Position numbers and translations under genes: made by a program. Under the pieces are notes generated by a model. It ran no database searches. It was not told the origin of the DNA and was given only the letters and a program-made list of their open reading frames with translations. This document shows positions 42,804 through 51,941 of a stretch of DNA of 64,000 nt, piece after piece (position 1 is the stretch's first letter; every line of letters begins with the position of its first letter). Origin of the DNA: VXYL01 sp965200375 (GTDB lineage Bacteria > Pseudomonadota > Gammaproteobacteria > Pseudomonadales > Azotimanducaceae); NCBI GenBank assembly GCA_965200375.1, contig OZ241353.1:1178001-1242000 (forward strand), read 5' to 3'.

Positions 42804-43626
42804 CTACGGACGCCTATTCAGCCAGAATCGGACCCGCACAACTCGATTGTCTCCGTCGTGCAGCAGCTCCGGTTCCGTGTCGTTGAACGACCGCATTGCG
42901 TCGCGCATTATCGGCCAGCCTCTGCCTCGCCTCTCCATGAAACCACTCACAAGCATGAAGTGCACGAGCTGTTGGTTTCGGGCTCGGGGAAGCGCACCGC
43001 GGAAAACGTGCTGGACGTCCATGTGGTTCGGAAGCGCGCCAGGGCTCGTCACATCGACATGATCCGCGAACACTTCGAGCAGGATGTTCGTGCCGATAAT
43101 CGCATAGTCCCGATGGGTCACCGCGTTGACGAGCGCCTCCCGGATCGCTTTGCTCGGCAGCAAGCGCCGATCCTCGCGAAGGACCTCGCCATACGTCTCG
43201 AAGCGTCCAAGCCCCGCGAACCACCCCACGGCCCGGTTCACTTGCTCGTCCGCGGTGCCTTTGGCTTCGCCAACCTGCAGCACGTCGGAGGCGCGGTCCG
43301 TTCCCTCGTAGGCTTCGTTGCCGAGGCACTTCCACCCAATGCACCCAGCCCTTGGGGTCCCGGTGTCGTCCGATCCTTGCGGAAACCGGAGAACTGCAGC
43401 CGGTACTGAGGAAGTCCGTAAGCCGTTCCTGTACCTTTTCCGCGTCCTCCTTGACGCCGACGATCTGCTGTTCGTCGTCCACGCCGAGCACGATCACGCC
43501 GCCCTCGGTGTTGGCGAAAGCGCACATCGCCTTGCGGGCCTTGGTGCCGTCGCCTAGGCCGCGTGTGAACTCCGTGGTTCGTCCTTCCCCCTCTTCGATG
43601 CGGTTCAAGACGTCGGTCCAGTTCAC
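42804..43626 (-). pseudogene. AlbA_2/Schlafen-like ATP-binding protein, deleted
   Basis: The N-terminal part, from the ATG at 43626, is an AlbA_2 (Schlafen-type) domain: EGRTTEFTRGLGDG, KAMCAFANTEGGVIVLGVDD, GWVHWVEVPRQR. At about 43310-43325 the family sequence jumps, in another frame, to AYEGTDRASDVLQVGEAKG and runs on through the C-terminal ATP-binding half (AIREALVNAVTHRDYAI, RRGRGWPIMRDAM) to 42804. Relatives I know have roughly a hundred residues between these two points, so an internal deletion that also shifted the frame is likely. It follows the PHP-ATPase gene by 12 bases and may once have been co-transcribed with it. Confidence 0.7.
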
Positions 43627-43638
43627 GCGCGCAGCCCC

Positions 43639-46380
43639 TCAGAACCCGTACTTCATGCGCCGCAGGCGAAATGCCTCGGCGCCGCCATCCACCGTGCGCA
43701 TGATGGCTTCGCGCACCGCCATGTCTTCTATCGCTCCGGCGTGCGCAATGCTGCCGTTGTTGGCCGTCGCCTCCAGTTGAATCACTTGGTCGGCATCGCC
43801 GTTGACCACGATGTTCGGGTTGTGCGTGGCGACGATGATCTGGCGACGGCCCTTGAGCCGCTTGAGGGCAGGCAATACAGTGTCGAAAAGGAAGCGATTG
43901 TCTAGCTCGTCTTCCGGTTGATCTACAACCAGCGGCCGCTGATCCGTGGTCTCCAGAAGCAAGGACAAGAGAACGCTGACGCGCTGCCCTCCCGATAGAT
44001 CGTCCAATCGACGGTACTCGCCGCCCACCTTTAGCTCAAGCAAGTACTTGTCGGCACAGCGTATGGTTGCCAAGGCGCGTTGCCGCGCCGAAGGCATCGC
44101 GTCGCGGAATATCTGCTGCACTGTCGGGCTCATGCCAAGCGCACCCAAGCCGCCCGTCCGCAGGCCATCAAGGAGCTCTTGAGGGCCAGGTCGATTGTCG
44201 CCCTCCAGGTCGTTCCACCAGCGCGTGATCCCTCGCTGCCTCAGATTGCCCAGAAACGCCTCCAGTGGGGCCTGCATGCCTTGGTCCTTCCGGCGAGCTC
44301 TGATTCTGCCGCCGAACTCGTCATGTATGGCCGCCATCACCCGGTCGAAAGCCTGCCGCTGCTCCCGGACCACGGCCGCGCGTTCGTCGAGAAGCCGCGC
44401 AAGGTCGCTTTCATCGCTCTCGCGCTTCCGCTGCAATTCCTGCAGCAGCGCCTCGCGGCTCTCGAGCAGCGCAGCCTGCCCATTGAGGGAACCGAACTCC
44501 TTGATGGCCGCGCCATCGAAGCCGCCCTCGGCCAGTTTGCGCTCCACCCGCGTACGCACCGTTGCTTCATGTTCCTCTACGGCTGCCACTGCGGCCGACG
44601 TCTGGGAAAGGACATTCTCCAAGCCTTGCGTCACAAGGGACATGTGCTCTCGAACTTCGGCAATCTGCTTGTAGATCGGGTCCCGAACTTCATCGGTCAC
44701 GGCCGGCGCCACGAGCGGCAAGCCGTCCGGGTCGTCGGGCAGGTCCGCGACGTCCACGCTTCTTGCATCCGCCAGCGCCGTCTTGGCGGATTCGGCCGTG
44801 CGACGCCAGCGATTGTGCGAGGCCGACGCCCGGTGAAGCTCGTCGATGCCCGCAGCGGCGAAGGCGGCCAGTCCCGATGCGGCGCGCCTCGCCCGGTCTG
44901 CGCCCTGTTCCGCATCCGCGAAGTCCTGGTCGAGCTTTTCCAGTCGCTTGGATAGGCGCAGCAGATTCTCGTCCAGCTCTTTGAGACGCTGCGTACGAAA
45001 CCTGATACCGCTGGTCTCCTCGGCTACCAAGTGGGAGAGAATATCCTCGACGGCGTTGGGATCTTGGCCAAGCCGCTGCAGTTCGTTCTGCGCGTGGAAC
45101 ACCGCCGGCCATCTGTCGTGGGCGGCACCCGTGGGGTCCTGGCCGGGGCACTCCAGCGACACCGCGGAAGAACCGGCCAGAAAGCGGTCTCTGCCCCGCG
45201 CCAGCACCTGTTTCTCCAAGCCGTCATCCTTCGGCAGCGGGGCGCCCACATGTACGCGAAGGCCGTCCAGCAAGGTGCTCTTGCCGGTCATGCTGCCGCC
45301 AATGATGCAGGTGAGGTCCGGGCTCAGATCGAATCGCGTCTCCTCGCTGTCTTTCGTGCGGAAGAACGATGCCTGGCCGGCGATACGGACGGATTTGAGC
45401 CAAGGGCGTTGGCTGATGGTGACGTCCGGCGGATCGTCGATCTCGACCAGTTGGCCCGCCGCACGGCGGTAGGCGGGACGAATCCGTGAATCGGCAGCAA
45501 GAAAGGCTTGGCGCAGACCCTCGATGCGAGGCCGTGCAAGCTTTACCCAGGTGAAGCGGCGGCCGATGTCGCCCACCGAGTAGGCGTCGCTGCCATGGAA
45601 AAAGGCACGGTGGTGCTGTTCGAGGTCCTCTCGAAGCCAAGGCTTCTTCGACAGGTAGTCATCGGGCAGCTTCTCGTCTGGGAGTTCTAGGCCGGCGATC
45701 TCCATTTTCGTAAATTCCGCCAGAATCTGACCCTTTTGAGCGCCGAATATCCCCTTGTCGTTGTCGATGTGCGGTGCCAGGACCAAGTAGTCCCACGCTG
45801 ACGAGCCATCGGCAGCCCCGTGTTCGCGGTGGAAGTCGCGGAGCCCGGCAAATGCCCGCTTCGCGGTCTTGCCGGACAGCTGGAGCTCGTTCTGTTTCCA
45901 AGGAGAACGCTGATCCATTACCAGATCGAACGCGCGCAAGTAGTTGACGCGGCCGATCTCGGGGTCGAAGAGAAAGAGGAGATGCACGCCGCTCTTGCCT
46001 TCGCCAAGCGACGGTTCGAAGCCGGGAAACACGGCGTATACCTTGCTCCGGAACGGCTCGCCGTCGTCGTCGACGCCATCGTTCCACTCATCGACGATCC
46101 CCCAGACGGCGCTTGCGTCCCCAGCCGGCGCCATGCGGGCGGAGTGGGGAGTGAGGGCGAGAACGCCCACGCCGCGCTGCACGGCCGCTCGGAGCAGCAA
46201 CCGCGCATAGGCACGAATGCTCTCGTCGGAGGACGGATCTCCTGTGACTCCGGCCGGAACCTTCACCCTGCGCCCAGGGAGGTCGTCTAGGGTGTGGATG
46301 TGGAGGTCGGCCTTGAACCACCGCGCACCCGGCACTTCCCGGTGCCAGCGGTCGACGTCCCGTCTCCTGAATTCGCTCAC
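43639..46380 (-). CDS. PHP phosphoesterase fused to SMC/ABC ATPase (TrlF-like)
   Basis: The 913-residue protein starts with GTG at 46380. The N-terminal third is a PHP domain: WFKADLHIHTLDD (metal His pair, about residue 26), LALTPHSAR, LAPHID and FHGSDAY. From about 350 comes an SMC-like ATPase: IIGGSMTGKSTLLDGL (Walker A), a long central coiled coil (about 470-740), then LDDLSGGQRVSVLLSLLL (ABC signature), PLVVDQPEDELDN (Walker B) and ATHNPNIVV (His switch). This is the architecture annotated as TrlF-family ATPases, found in defence-type islands. A nuclease or phosphatase action gated by ATP is plausible, not shown. It is convergent with the sigma-54 operon. The 290 bases upstream hold no gene I can support. 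Confidence 0.85.
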   Translation of the reverse strand: MSEFRRRDVDRWHREVPGARWFKADLHIHTLDDLPGRRVKVPAGVTGDPSSDESIRAYARLLLRAAVQRGVGVLALTPHSARMAPAGDASAVWGIVDEWNDGVDDDGEPFRSKVYAVFPGFEPSLGEGKSGVHLLFLFDPEIGRVNYLRAFDLVMDQRSPWKQNELQLSGKTAKRAFAGLRDFHREHGAADGSSAWDYLVLAPHIDNDKGIFGAQKGQILAEFTKMEIAGLELPDEKLPDDYLSKKPWLREDLEQHHRAFFHGSDAYSVGDIGRRFTWVKLARPRIEGLRQAFLAADSRIRPAYRRAAGQLVEIDDPPDVTISQRPWLKSVRIAGQASFFRTKDSEETRFDLSPDLTCIIGGSMTGKSTLLDGLRVHVGAPLPKDDGLEKQVLARGRDRFLAGSSAVSLECPGQDPTGAAHDRWPAVFHAQNELQRLGQDPNAVEDILSHLVAEETSGIRFRTQRLKELDENLLRLSKRLEKLDQDFADAEQGADRARRAASGLAAFAAAGIDELHRASASHNRWRRTAESAKTALADARSVDVADLPDDPDGLPLVAPAVTDEVRDPIYKQIAEVREHMSLVTQGLENVLSQTSAAVAAVEEHEATVRTRVERKLAEGGFDGAAIKEFGSLNGQAALLESREALLQELQRKRESDESDLARLLDERAAVVREQRQAFDRVMAAIHDEFGGRIRARRKDQGMQAPLEAFLGNLRQRGITRWWNDLEGDNRPGPQELLDGLRTGGLGALGMSPTVQQIFRDAMPSARQRALATIRCADKYLLELKVGGEYRRLDDLSGGQRVSVLLSLLLETTDQRPLVVDQPEDELDNRFLFDTVLPALKRLKGRRQIIVATHNPNIVVNGDADQVIQLEATANNGSIAHAGAIEDMAVREAIMRTVDGGAEAFRLRRMKYGF

Positions 46381-46672
46381 GCGGACTGGCCGGTGTCCGG
46401 GCCGAGGCGCCTAGTGATCGGCAAGCGCCCGTTCTCGCCGCCGAAGCAGGCACGGCTACCGAACGGTGCCAGCGCCGCGGCACCGAGGATGCGCATCGTT
46501 GCAGCAGATCCCATCGGACAAGGCATCCCATGGAGCAGGTTGCCAAGCCGCGTATGCTAGCAACTTCGTTCCTCTCGGCGCATGGCGGGTGCCGCCGCTA
46601 GGGGCGAGGCGGCCAGCAGGAGATCGTCCGTCCGATGTCGGCATCGTAGCCGCCGAGCCTCGGCCGTCTCGT

Positions 46673-47533
46673 TCACCGATAGATGTTCGGCCGGCCCGGG
46701 AAGCGGTAGCGCTTGTACTCCCACTGGTACTGCTCTGGGTGGGCGGCTACGGCGTCTTCGACGGCGCGGTTCATGGCGGCTGCGCTGACGGCCGGATCCG
46801 GATCGCGAATCCCGGCCGGCACGGAATCGATGCGGACCGAGAAGCCCCCGGGCACGCGCCTCGCGGTCGCCACCACGACCTCTGCATCGACCCTCGCCAG
46901 GAGCTTGCCCGCCAAGGCCATGGTGTACGCCCCGTGGCCGAAGAACGGGGCGACGACGCCGGCGCCGGCGACGGGCACCTGGTCCGGCAGCACCGCCGCC
47001 AGGCCGCCGCCGCGCAGCGCCCGAACCAGCTGCCGAAGCCCGCCCACGGAGCCCGGCGCCGGGCGGTGGCCAAGGCGCGCGCGTGCCCGCTTGAGCGCCC
47101 GGTCCAGCACCTGCGACCGGGGCCGCTCGTAGAGGGGCGCCAAGGGGGCGATGGTGTTCAGGTAGTAGCCAAGGAACTCCCAGTTGCCGTAGTGGGGCGC
47201 CAGCACCAGGGCCCCGCGCCCCGGCGGGCGCTGGCGCAGCAGTTCGTCGCCGTGCGCTTCCCGCACCAGGCCTGCCAGGCGCGGCAGCGGCCAGCTCCAC
47301 AGCGCCGCGGCCTCGGCCATCGTCATGGCGGTGTGGCGGAGGCTCTCCCGGGCCAGGCGTCGCCGCCAGGCGTCGTCGCGGTTTCCGTAGACGAGGGCGA
47401 GGTTGGCACGAGTGGTTCGCGCGGCGCGGGTGTCGAGCTGGTGCGCGAGATCTCCGCCGAACGCGCCAAGCCGTCTCAGCACGGCAATGGACAGCGGCGC
47501 CAGGGCGCGGCTGGCTGCTCGCAGCGTCGCCAC
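46673..47533 (-). CDS. LpxL/HtrB-like lipid A acyltransferase
   Basis: The protein has the lysophospholipid-acyltransferase fold of lipid A late acyltransferases: RTTRANLALVYG, RESLRHTAMTMAEAAALW, LVLAPHYGNWEFLGYYL (the HxxxxE catalytic pair), PLYERPRS and PDQVPVAGAGVVAPFFG. It would add a secondary acyl chain to Kdo-lipid A at the inner membrane. The exact start is unclear: GTG at 47533 gives a 286-residue protein of normal length, while the frame stays open to a TTG at 47638 through low-complexity Gly/Ala/Thr sequence. Three tandem 20-bp repeats lie at that far end. Confidence 0.85.
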   Translation of the reverse strand: MATLRAASRALAPLSIAVLRRLGAFGGDLAHQLDTRAARTTRANLALVYGNRDDAWRRRLARESLRHTAMTMAEAAALWSWPLPRLAGLVREAHGDELLRQRPPGRGALVLAPHYGNWEFLGYYLNTIAPLAPLYERPRSQVLDRALKRARARLGHRPAPGSVGGLRQLVRALRGGGLAAVLPDQVPVAGAGVVAPFFGHGAYTMALAGKLLARVDAEVVVATARRVPGGFSVRIDSVPAGIRDPDPAVSAAAMNRAVEDAVAAHPEQYQWEYKRYRFPGRPNIYR

Positions 47534-47626
47534 CGCGAGCTGGTGCCGCCGCCGTTCGCCGGCAGCGCCGGTTTCCCCCCCTGTGCCGGCCCCGTCGCCG
47601 GCGCCGAGACCGTCGCTGGCGACGTC

Positions 47627-47686
47627 TACGCCGGCCAAGGCCGAATTACGCCGGCCAACGGCCGACTACGCCGGCCAAAGGCCGAT
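47627..47686. repeat. three tandem 20-bp repeats
   Basis: Units TACGCCGGCCAAGGCCGAAT, TACGCCGGCCAACGGCCGAC and TACGCCGGCCAAAGGCCGAT follow without gap. Each can also fold, because GGCC occurs twice around AA. They span the end of the DUF1761 gene (its TAG is in the array) and the region upstream of the acyltransferase. Confidence 0.85.
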
Positions 47687-48094
47687 GATGCCGCCCATCA
47701 GCACCGAGTAGGTCACGCGATAGCCGGCCTGGATGGCCCACAGCCGCCAGCCCCAGCCGCAGAACGCGGCATCCGAGGCCATCGCGGTGGCGATGAAGCC
47801 GATGCCCGTGGCAAGGCCGAAAAGAAGGCCGGCAACCAGGCCGGTGAGGCCGATCAACGCCATCAGCGCGGCCACCACGACGCAGGTGACGAGCGACGTG
47901 ACGGCGCTGATGACGAACGGGCGCGGCGAGGGCGTGATGTCCGCCTCCGTCTTGCCGAGCGCCCGCAGCCAGGCCTTGCCGAACAGCGGCCCGTACCACA
48001 AGCCGCCCAGGGCGAAGGCCGCCACGGTGGCTACCAGGATGGCCCACCAGTTGAGGGATGCGAACAAACCGAGGTCGATCTGCACGAACGTCAT
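47666..48094 (-). CDS. DUF1761 membrane protein
   Basis: The 142-residue protein has about four membrane helices and the DUF1761 pattern: WWAILVATVAAFALGGLWYGPLFGKAW at the N terminus, a cytosolic loop with KTEADI, two long hydrophobic stretches, and the C-terminal AIQAGYRVTYSVLMGGIIGLWP. The function of the family is unknown. The gene ends inside a 20-bp repeat array and lies upstream of the acyltransferase gene on the same strand. Confidence 0.82.
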   Translation of the reverse strand: MTFVQIDLGLFASLNWWAILVATVAAFALGGLWYGPLFGKAWLRALGKTEADITPSPRPFVISAVTSLVTCVVVAALMALIGLTGLVAGLLFGLATGIGFIATAMASDAAFCGWGWRLWAIQAGYRVTYSVLMGGIIGLWPA

Positions 48095-48266
48095 GGGCGA
48101 ACCCGCTCGCTACGAGGAACGCCGGAGTATCGCACAGGCCGCGTTGCTTGCTCTCAACCGCACGGCAGAGGCGGAGCGCAGCACCGTGCGTCCCGTAGCG
48201 TCGCCGGCGCTTGACAACGCCCCGGCGCTGACGCTCTATCGCAAACGTGACCTTGCCGGAAGTTTG

Positions 48267-48494
48267 GTGCCGGAATTGGGAATTGCGTTGAGTGCGGAAC
48301 TGATCGCGATACTTGCCGTGGGGGTGGCTTTGGGCGTCCCATTGTGGACGGCGATGCGCGACTTGCGCCGCGACATCGGCAGCTTGCGCGCGAGCGTGAC
48401 CAAAGACATCGGCGACTTGCGCGAACGCATGGCCCGGCTCGAGGGCTTGTTCGAAGGCTACTCCGGCGCCCGGAAGCCCGCGCCCGCGTCATAG
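48267..48494 (+). CDS. small membrane protein with coiled-coil tail
   Basis: From the GTG at 48267 the 75-residue product has one membrane helix (AELIAILAVGVALGVPLW) followed by an amphipathic coiled coil with repeated DLR and RMARLEGLFEG. This layout occurs in many short proteobacterial proteins often annotated as hypothetical. The frame is open farther upstream, but that part overlaps the DUF1761 gene antisense and is not convincing. No strong ribosome site; the start is a best guess. Confidence 0.5.
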   Translation: MPELGIALSAELIAILAVGVALGVPLWTAMRDLRRDIGSLRASVTKDIGDLRERMARLEGLFEGYSGARKPAPAS

Positions 48495-48717
48495 ACCTCC
48501 CTCGATCGGCACCCGTGCCATCAGCCCATCGGCATGGGCGCGGGTTCGATGACTTCCGGCACTCGCGACAGCGGGATGAGTGCATCCTGCTCGCAGCGTA
48601 CCGAGGCCTCGGATGCCGCGGGGCCTGGCCGTGGATCATCCGCTCCGCTGCCTGCCGCGCCTAGGTTGCGTGTATGCTCCGCCGCTGCCTCGCATCCCGC
48701 AGGTTGCGGTCCGCCGA

Positions 48718-49539
48718 ATGTCCAGCGCCCCGCGCTCACCCCGCCAGCGCCTCAAGCTGGTCCACACCTCGGACGTCCACTTGGACAGCCGGGGCGCCGA
48801 TGCCGACGGCGACGGCTTCCGCAGCCGCGCGGAGCGGGCCTTCGCCGGCGTCGTGGACACCGTGCTCCGGGAAGAAGCGCAGCTGCTGCTGATCGCCGGC
48901 GATCTGTTCGACAACAACCGCGTCGACGACTCCAACATCGAGTTCGTCTACCGCCAGTGCGAGCGGCTGGCCGGCCAGCGCGTGGTGGTGCTGCCGGGCA
49001 ACCACGACGTCCACGACGAGCGCTCGGTGTGGAACCGCTTCGACTTCGGCGCCGCCGGGGACCACGTGGCGGGACTGATGGCGCCGGCCGGGGGGTGCGT
49101 CGAGTTTCCGGCCCTGGGCGTGCGGGTGTGGGGCCGCGCCATGCTGGAACATGCGCCGGAGAACTATCCGCTGGCGGACGCGCCGCCCCCCTGCGCCGGC
49201 CGCTGGAACCTCGGCATGGCCCACGGGCAGGTGGTGGAGCGGCGCGTGCTCCAGGGCTCCTCGCCCATCACCCGGGACGAAATCGGCGCCTCCGGCTTCG
49301 ACTACCTGGCCCTCGGCCACATCCACGTGTGGGAAGACCACAGCGTCGGCGGCACCGCCGCGTACTATTGCGGCTCGCCGGTGGCACACTACGCCGGCGC
49401 CCAGGGCGGCAAGGCGGCGCTGGTGACGCTGTGCCCGGAGCGCGGCGTCCGCGTCGAAGAGCGCCAGGTGAGCGTTTGGGACCAGGCGGCCTACGACAAG
49501 GAGCGGGAGGGATACCGAGGCAATGGATTTCCGTGGTGA
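48718..49539 (+). CDS. SbcD-like metallophosphoesterase
   Basis: The 273-residue protein is a calcineurin-like phosphoesterase of the SbcD/Mre11 group: VHTSDVHLDS (metal ligands), LLLIAGDLFDNN, VVLPGNHDVHD, MAHGQ and LGHIHVW. SbcD acts with the ATPase SbcC as a nuclease on DNA ends and hairpins, but no sbcC gene follows; instead an acyl-CoA dehydrogenase gene overlaps the last 17 bases. The ATG at 48718 begins just before the domain; an upstream TATGCT box lies near 48673. It may be a stand-alone phosphoesterase with another substrate. Confidence 0.83.
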   Translation: MSSAPRSPRQRLKLVHTSDVHLDSRGADADGDGFRSRAERAFAGVVDTVLREEAQLLLIAGDLFDNNRVDDSNIEFVYRQCERLAGQRVVVLPGNHDVHDERSVWNRFDFGAAGDHVAGLMAPAGGCVEFPALGVRVWGRAMLEHAPENYPLADAPPPCAGRWNLGMAHGQVVERRVLQGSSPITRDEIGASGFDYLALGHIHVWEDHSVGGTAAYYCGSPVAHYAGAQGGKAALVTLCPERGVRVEERQVSVWDQAAYDKEREGYRGNGFPW

Positions 49540-50689
49540 AGCCCGGGCCTGGCTGGCCGAGAACTGCCCGGCAAGCCTGCGCCGGGGGCTGGGCGGCTAC
49601 ACCGCCGGCGGGCGCAAGGCCGTCTATGCCAACCCGGACACCAGGCTGTGGCTGGAGCGCATGGCCGAGCGCGGCTGGACGGCGCCTGCCTGGCCCAAGG
49701 AGTACGGCGGCGGCGGCCTGACCGTCGAGCAGAACGTCGTCCTGGACGAGGAGCTGCGGCGCATCAACGCCCCGGCGCCGTTGGCCGGCCACGGCCTCAC
49801 CATGATCGGGCCGGCGATCCTGGAGTTTGGCACCGATGCCCAGTGCCGCGAGCATCTGCCGCCGATTGCCCGGGGCGAGATCCGCTGGTGCCAGGGCTAC
49901 AGCGAACCCGGCGCCGGTTCGGACCTCGCCAGCCTGCAGATGCGGGCCGAAGAGGACGGCGACGACTACGTGGTGAACGGCTCGAAGATATGGACCTCCG
50001 GCGCCGATGGCGCGGACTGGATCTTCTGCCTGGTGCGCACGGACCCCGCCGCGCCCAAGCACGAGGGCATCTCCTTTCTGGTGCTGGACATGGACACCCC
50101 CGGCGTCACCGTGACGCCCATCGAGCTCATCAGCGGTTCTTCGGAGTTCTGCCAGACCTTCTTCGACGACGTGCGGGTGCCCAAGCGCCACCTCCTCGGC
50201 CAGCCCGGCGAAGGCTGGACGGTGGGCAAGCGCCTGCTGCAATACGAGCGCAGCTCCATCGGCGGGCGCGGCGGCACCCGGCAGAAAACGAAGACCATCG
50301 ACGCCTGGGCGAAGGAGTACCTCGGCGAAGCGGACGGCCGCATCGTCGACGCCGCCATCCGGGACCGAGTGGCCCGGCAGCGCATCGGCGACGACGCCTA
50401 CCAGCTCACCATCCGCCGCTCCTTCGAGGAAGCCGCCAGCGCCAAGGCGCCGAGCTTCCTCTCGTCGATGTTCAAGCTCTACGGCACCGAGCAGAACATG
50501 CGCCGCAACGACCTGCTGATGGACATTCTCGGCAGCCGGGGCTTGGGCTGGGCCGGCGCTGGTTTCTCCGATGCCGAACGCGGCGCCACCCGGGGCTGGC
50601 TGCGCTCCAAGGCCAACTCCATCGAGGGCGGCAGTTCGGAGATCCAGCGCAACATCATCGCCAAGCGGGTGCTGGGCCTGCCGGACTGA
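49523..50689 (+). CDS. acyl-CoA dehydrogenase
   Basis: The 388-residue flavoenzyme has the three-part acyl-CoA dehydrogenase fold: an N-terminal helical domain (WTAPAWPKEYGG), the middle barrel with the FAD/substrate loop CQGYSEPGAGSDLASLQ and WTSGADGADWIF, and the C-terminal helical domain closing with SIEGGSSEIQRNIIAKRVLG. It would introduce a double bond into an acyl-CoA and pass electrons to an electron-transfer flavoprotein. The natural acyl group is not evident. Translation begins inside the end of the phosphoesterase gene (17-base overlap). Confidence 0.92.
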   Translation: MDFRGEARAWLAENCPASLRRGLGGYTAGGRKAVYANPDTRLWLERMAERGWTAPAWPKEYGGGGLTVEQNVVLDEELRRINAPAPLAGHGLTMIGPAILEFGTDAQCREHLPPIARGEIRWCQGYSEPGAGSDLASLQMRAEEDGDDYVVNGSKIWTSGADGADWIFCLVRTDPAAPKHEGISFLVLDMDTPGVTVTPIELISGSSEFCQTFFDDVRVPKRHLLGQPGEGWTVGKRLLQYERSSIGGRGGTRQKTKTIDAWAKEYLGEADGRIVDAAIRDRVARQRIGDDAYQLTIRRSFEEAASAKAPSFLSSMFKLYGTEQNMRRNDLLMDILGSRGLGWAGAGFSDAERGATRGWLRSKANSIEGGSSEIQRNIIAKRVLGLPD

Positions 50690-50727
50690 AGGCGTCGAGG
50701 GCGACGCGAAGACGGGCAGGCAAGCGC

Positions 50728-51930
50728 ATGGCGGACGAGCCGCAGAGCGACCGAGCAGCGGCCGCGGGAGGACGGCCCCGCTGGCTGCAGCTGGGATGGG
50801 TGCAGATCGCTATCGTGGCCGCGCTGGTGCTGCTGGCCGTGGTCTACGCGCGCTCGCCGGGCGAACCGATCGCGGGCGCCGGGGCGCCCTTCGCGGCCGG
50901 GCGCGCCGAGACGCCGCCGCCGTTGGTGCGCGTCGTCCGCCCGCAGCCCTCCGCCACCGTGCTGCGGGTCCGCGCCACCGGCTCCGTGAACGTGCGCAAC
51001 TACGTTTCGCTGACGCCGCAGGTGGGCGGCCGGGTCGTGTCGGTGGCCGCCGGGCTGCGCGCCGGCGGGGCGTTCGCGGCTGGCGAGGAGCTCTTGGTGA
51101 TCGAGAGGCGCGACTTCCAGCTCGCCTACGAACAAGCCCAGGCCGATGTCGCCACCGCCGCCGCGGACTTGCAGCTGCGCCAGGCGGAAAGCGACGCGGC
51201 GGTCGCCAACTACGCGCTGTTGCAGCCGGATGCCGAGGTGCCGCCGCTGGTGGCCAAGGTGCCACCGCTGGTGGCCAAGGCGCCGCAGATCGCCCAGGCC
51301 AAGGCGCGTCTCGCTGCCGCCGAGGCGCGGGCCAGCATCGCCGCCCTGGAACTCGAACGCACGGCGTTCGCGCTGCCGTTCGCCGGCCGGGTGCAGACGT
51401 CCACGGCCGAGGTGGGGCAGGTGCTGAGCCGAGGCCAGCCCTTCGGCCAGGTGTTCGCCCTGGACGCGGTGGAGGTGGTGGTGCCGGTGCCGCCGGACGA
51501 CCTGGCGCGGCTGGCCGGCGCCGTCGGCCGCGCGGCAACGGTGGCAAGCGGAGAGCTCGAGTTGGCCGCGCGGGTGGCGCGGGTGTCGCCGGCCCTCGAC
51601 CAGCGTTCCCGATTCGCCACCCTCTACCTGACGTTCGACGATGCTGCCGAAGCGCTCTCGCCGGGCACGTTCGTGGACGTGGCCGTAGACGGACCGGCGG
51701 TGCCCGACACCTTCGTGCTGCCAGCGGCGGCGGAGCAGGTTGGCGGCGCCGTCTGGACGGTCGCCGGCGGAACGCTGCGCCGGCGGCAGCCGACCGAGCT
51801 GGCCCGAATCGACGCCGGCTGGCTGGTGGCCGCTTTCGACGCCGCCGACGGCGTGGTGCTTGGCGCCGTGCCGGGCGCCCGGGAGGGGCTGCCGGTGCAG
51901 CTGGCCGCGACATCGCAGTCGAACCACTGA
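50728..51930 (+). CDS. RND efflux periplasmic adaptor (MFP family)
   Basis: The 400-residue protein has an N-terminal membrane anchor (IAIVAALVLLAVVYARS), a lipoyl/barrel-sandwich half-motif (SLTPQVGGRVVSVAAGLRAG, GEELLVIERRDFQLAYEQA), a helical hairpin with an in-frame 21-bp duplication (PPLVAKVPPLVAK, 51238-51279), and the returning half (FALPFAGRVQTSTAEVGQVL) with a beta-barrel domain. It connects the inner-membrane RND pump, whose gene follows after 11 bases, to an outer-membrane channel. No TolC-like gene is in the window. Confidence 0.9.
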   Translation: MADEPQSDRAAAAGGRPRWLQLGWVQIAIVAALVLLAVVYARSPGEPIAGAGAPFAAGRAETPPPLVRVVRPQPSATVLRVRATGSVNVRNYVSLTPQVGGRVVSVAAGLRAGGAFAAGEELLVIERRDFQLAYEQAQADVATAAADLQLRQAESDAAVANYALLQPDAEVPPLVAKVPPLVAKAPQIAQAKARLAAAEARASIAALELERTAFALPFAGRVQTSTAEVGQVLSRGQPFGQVFALDAVEVVVPVPPDDLARLAGAVGRAATVASGELELAARVARVSPALDQRSRFATLYLTFDDAAEALSPGTFVDVAVDGPAVPDTFVLPAAAEQVGGAVWTVAGGTLRRRQPTELARIDAGWLVAAFDAADGVVLGAVPGAREGLPVQLAATSQSNH

Positions 51931-51941
51931 GCGCAGCCGGC

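Noticed and set aside
42814..43283. Two independent genes in place of the AlbA_2 pseudogene
   Set aside because: The halves are consecutive parts of one known family, so a broken single gene is the better reading.
47627..47686. CRISPR array
   Set aside because: Units are 20 bp, directly adjacent, without spacers.
46466..48214. 582-codon plus-strand frame over the acyltransferase and DUF1761 genes
   Set aside because: Composition is Arg/Pro/Gly/Gln-rich and without motifs; both minus-strand genes are well supported.
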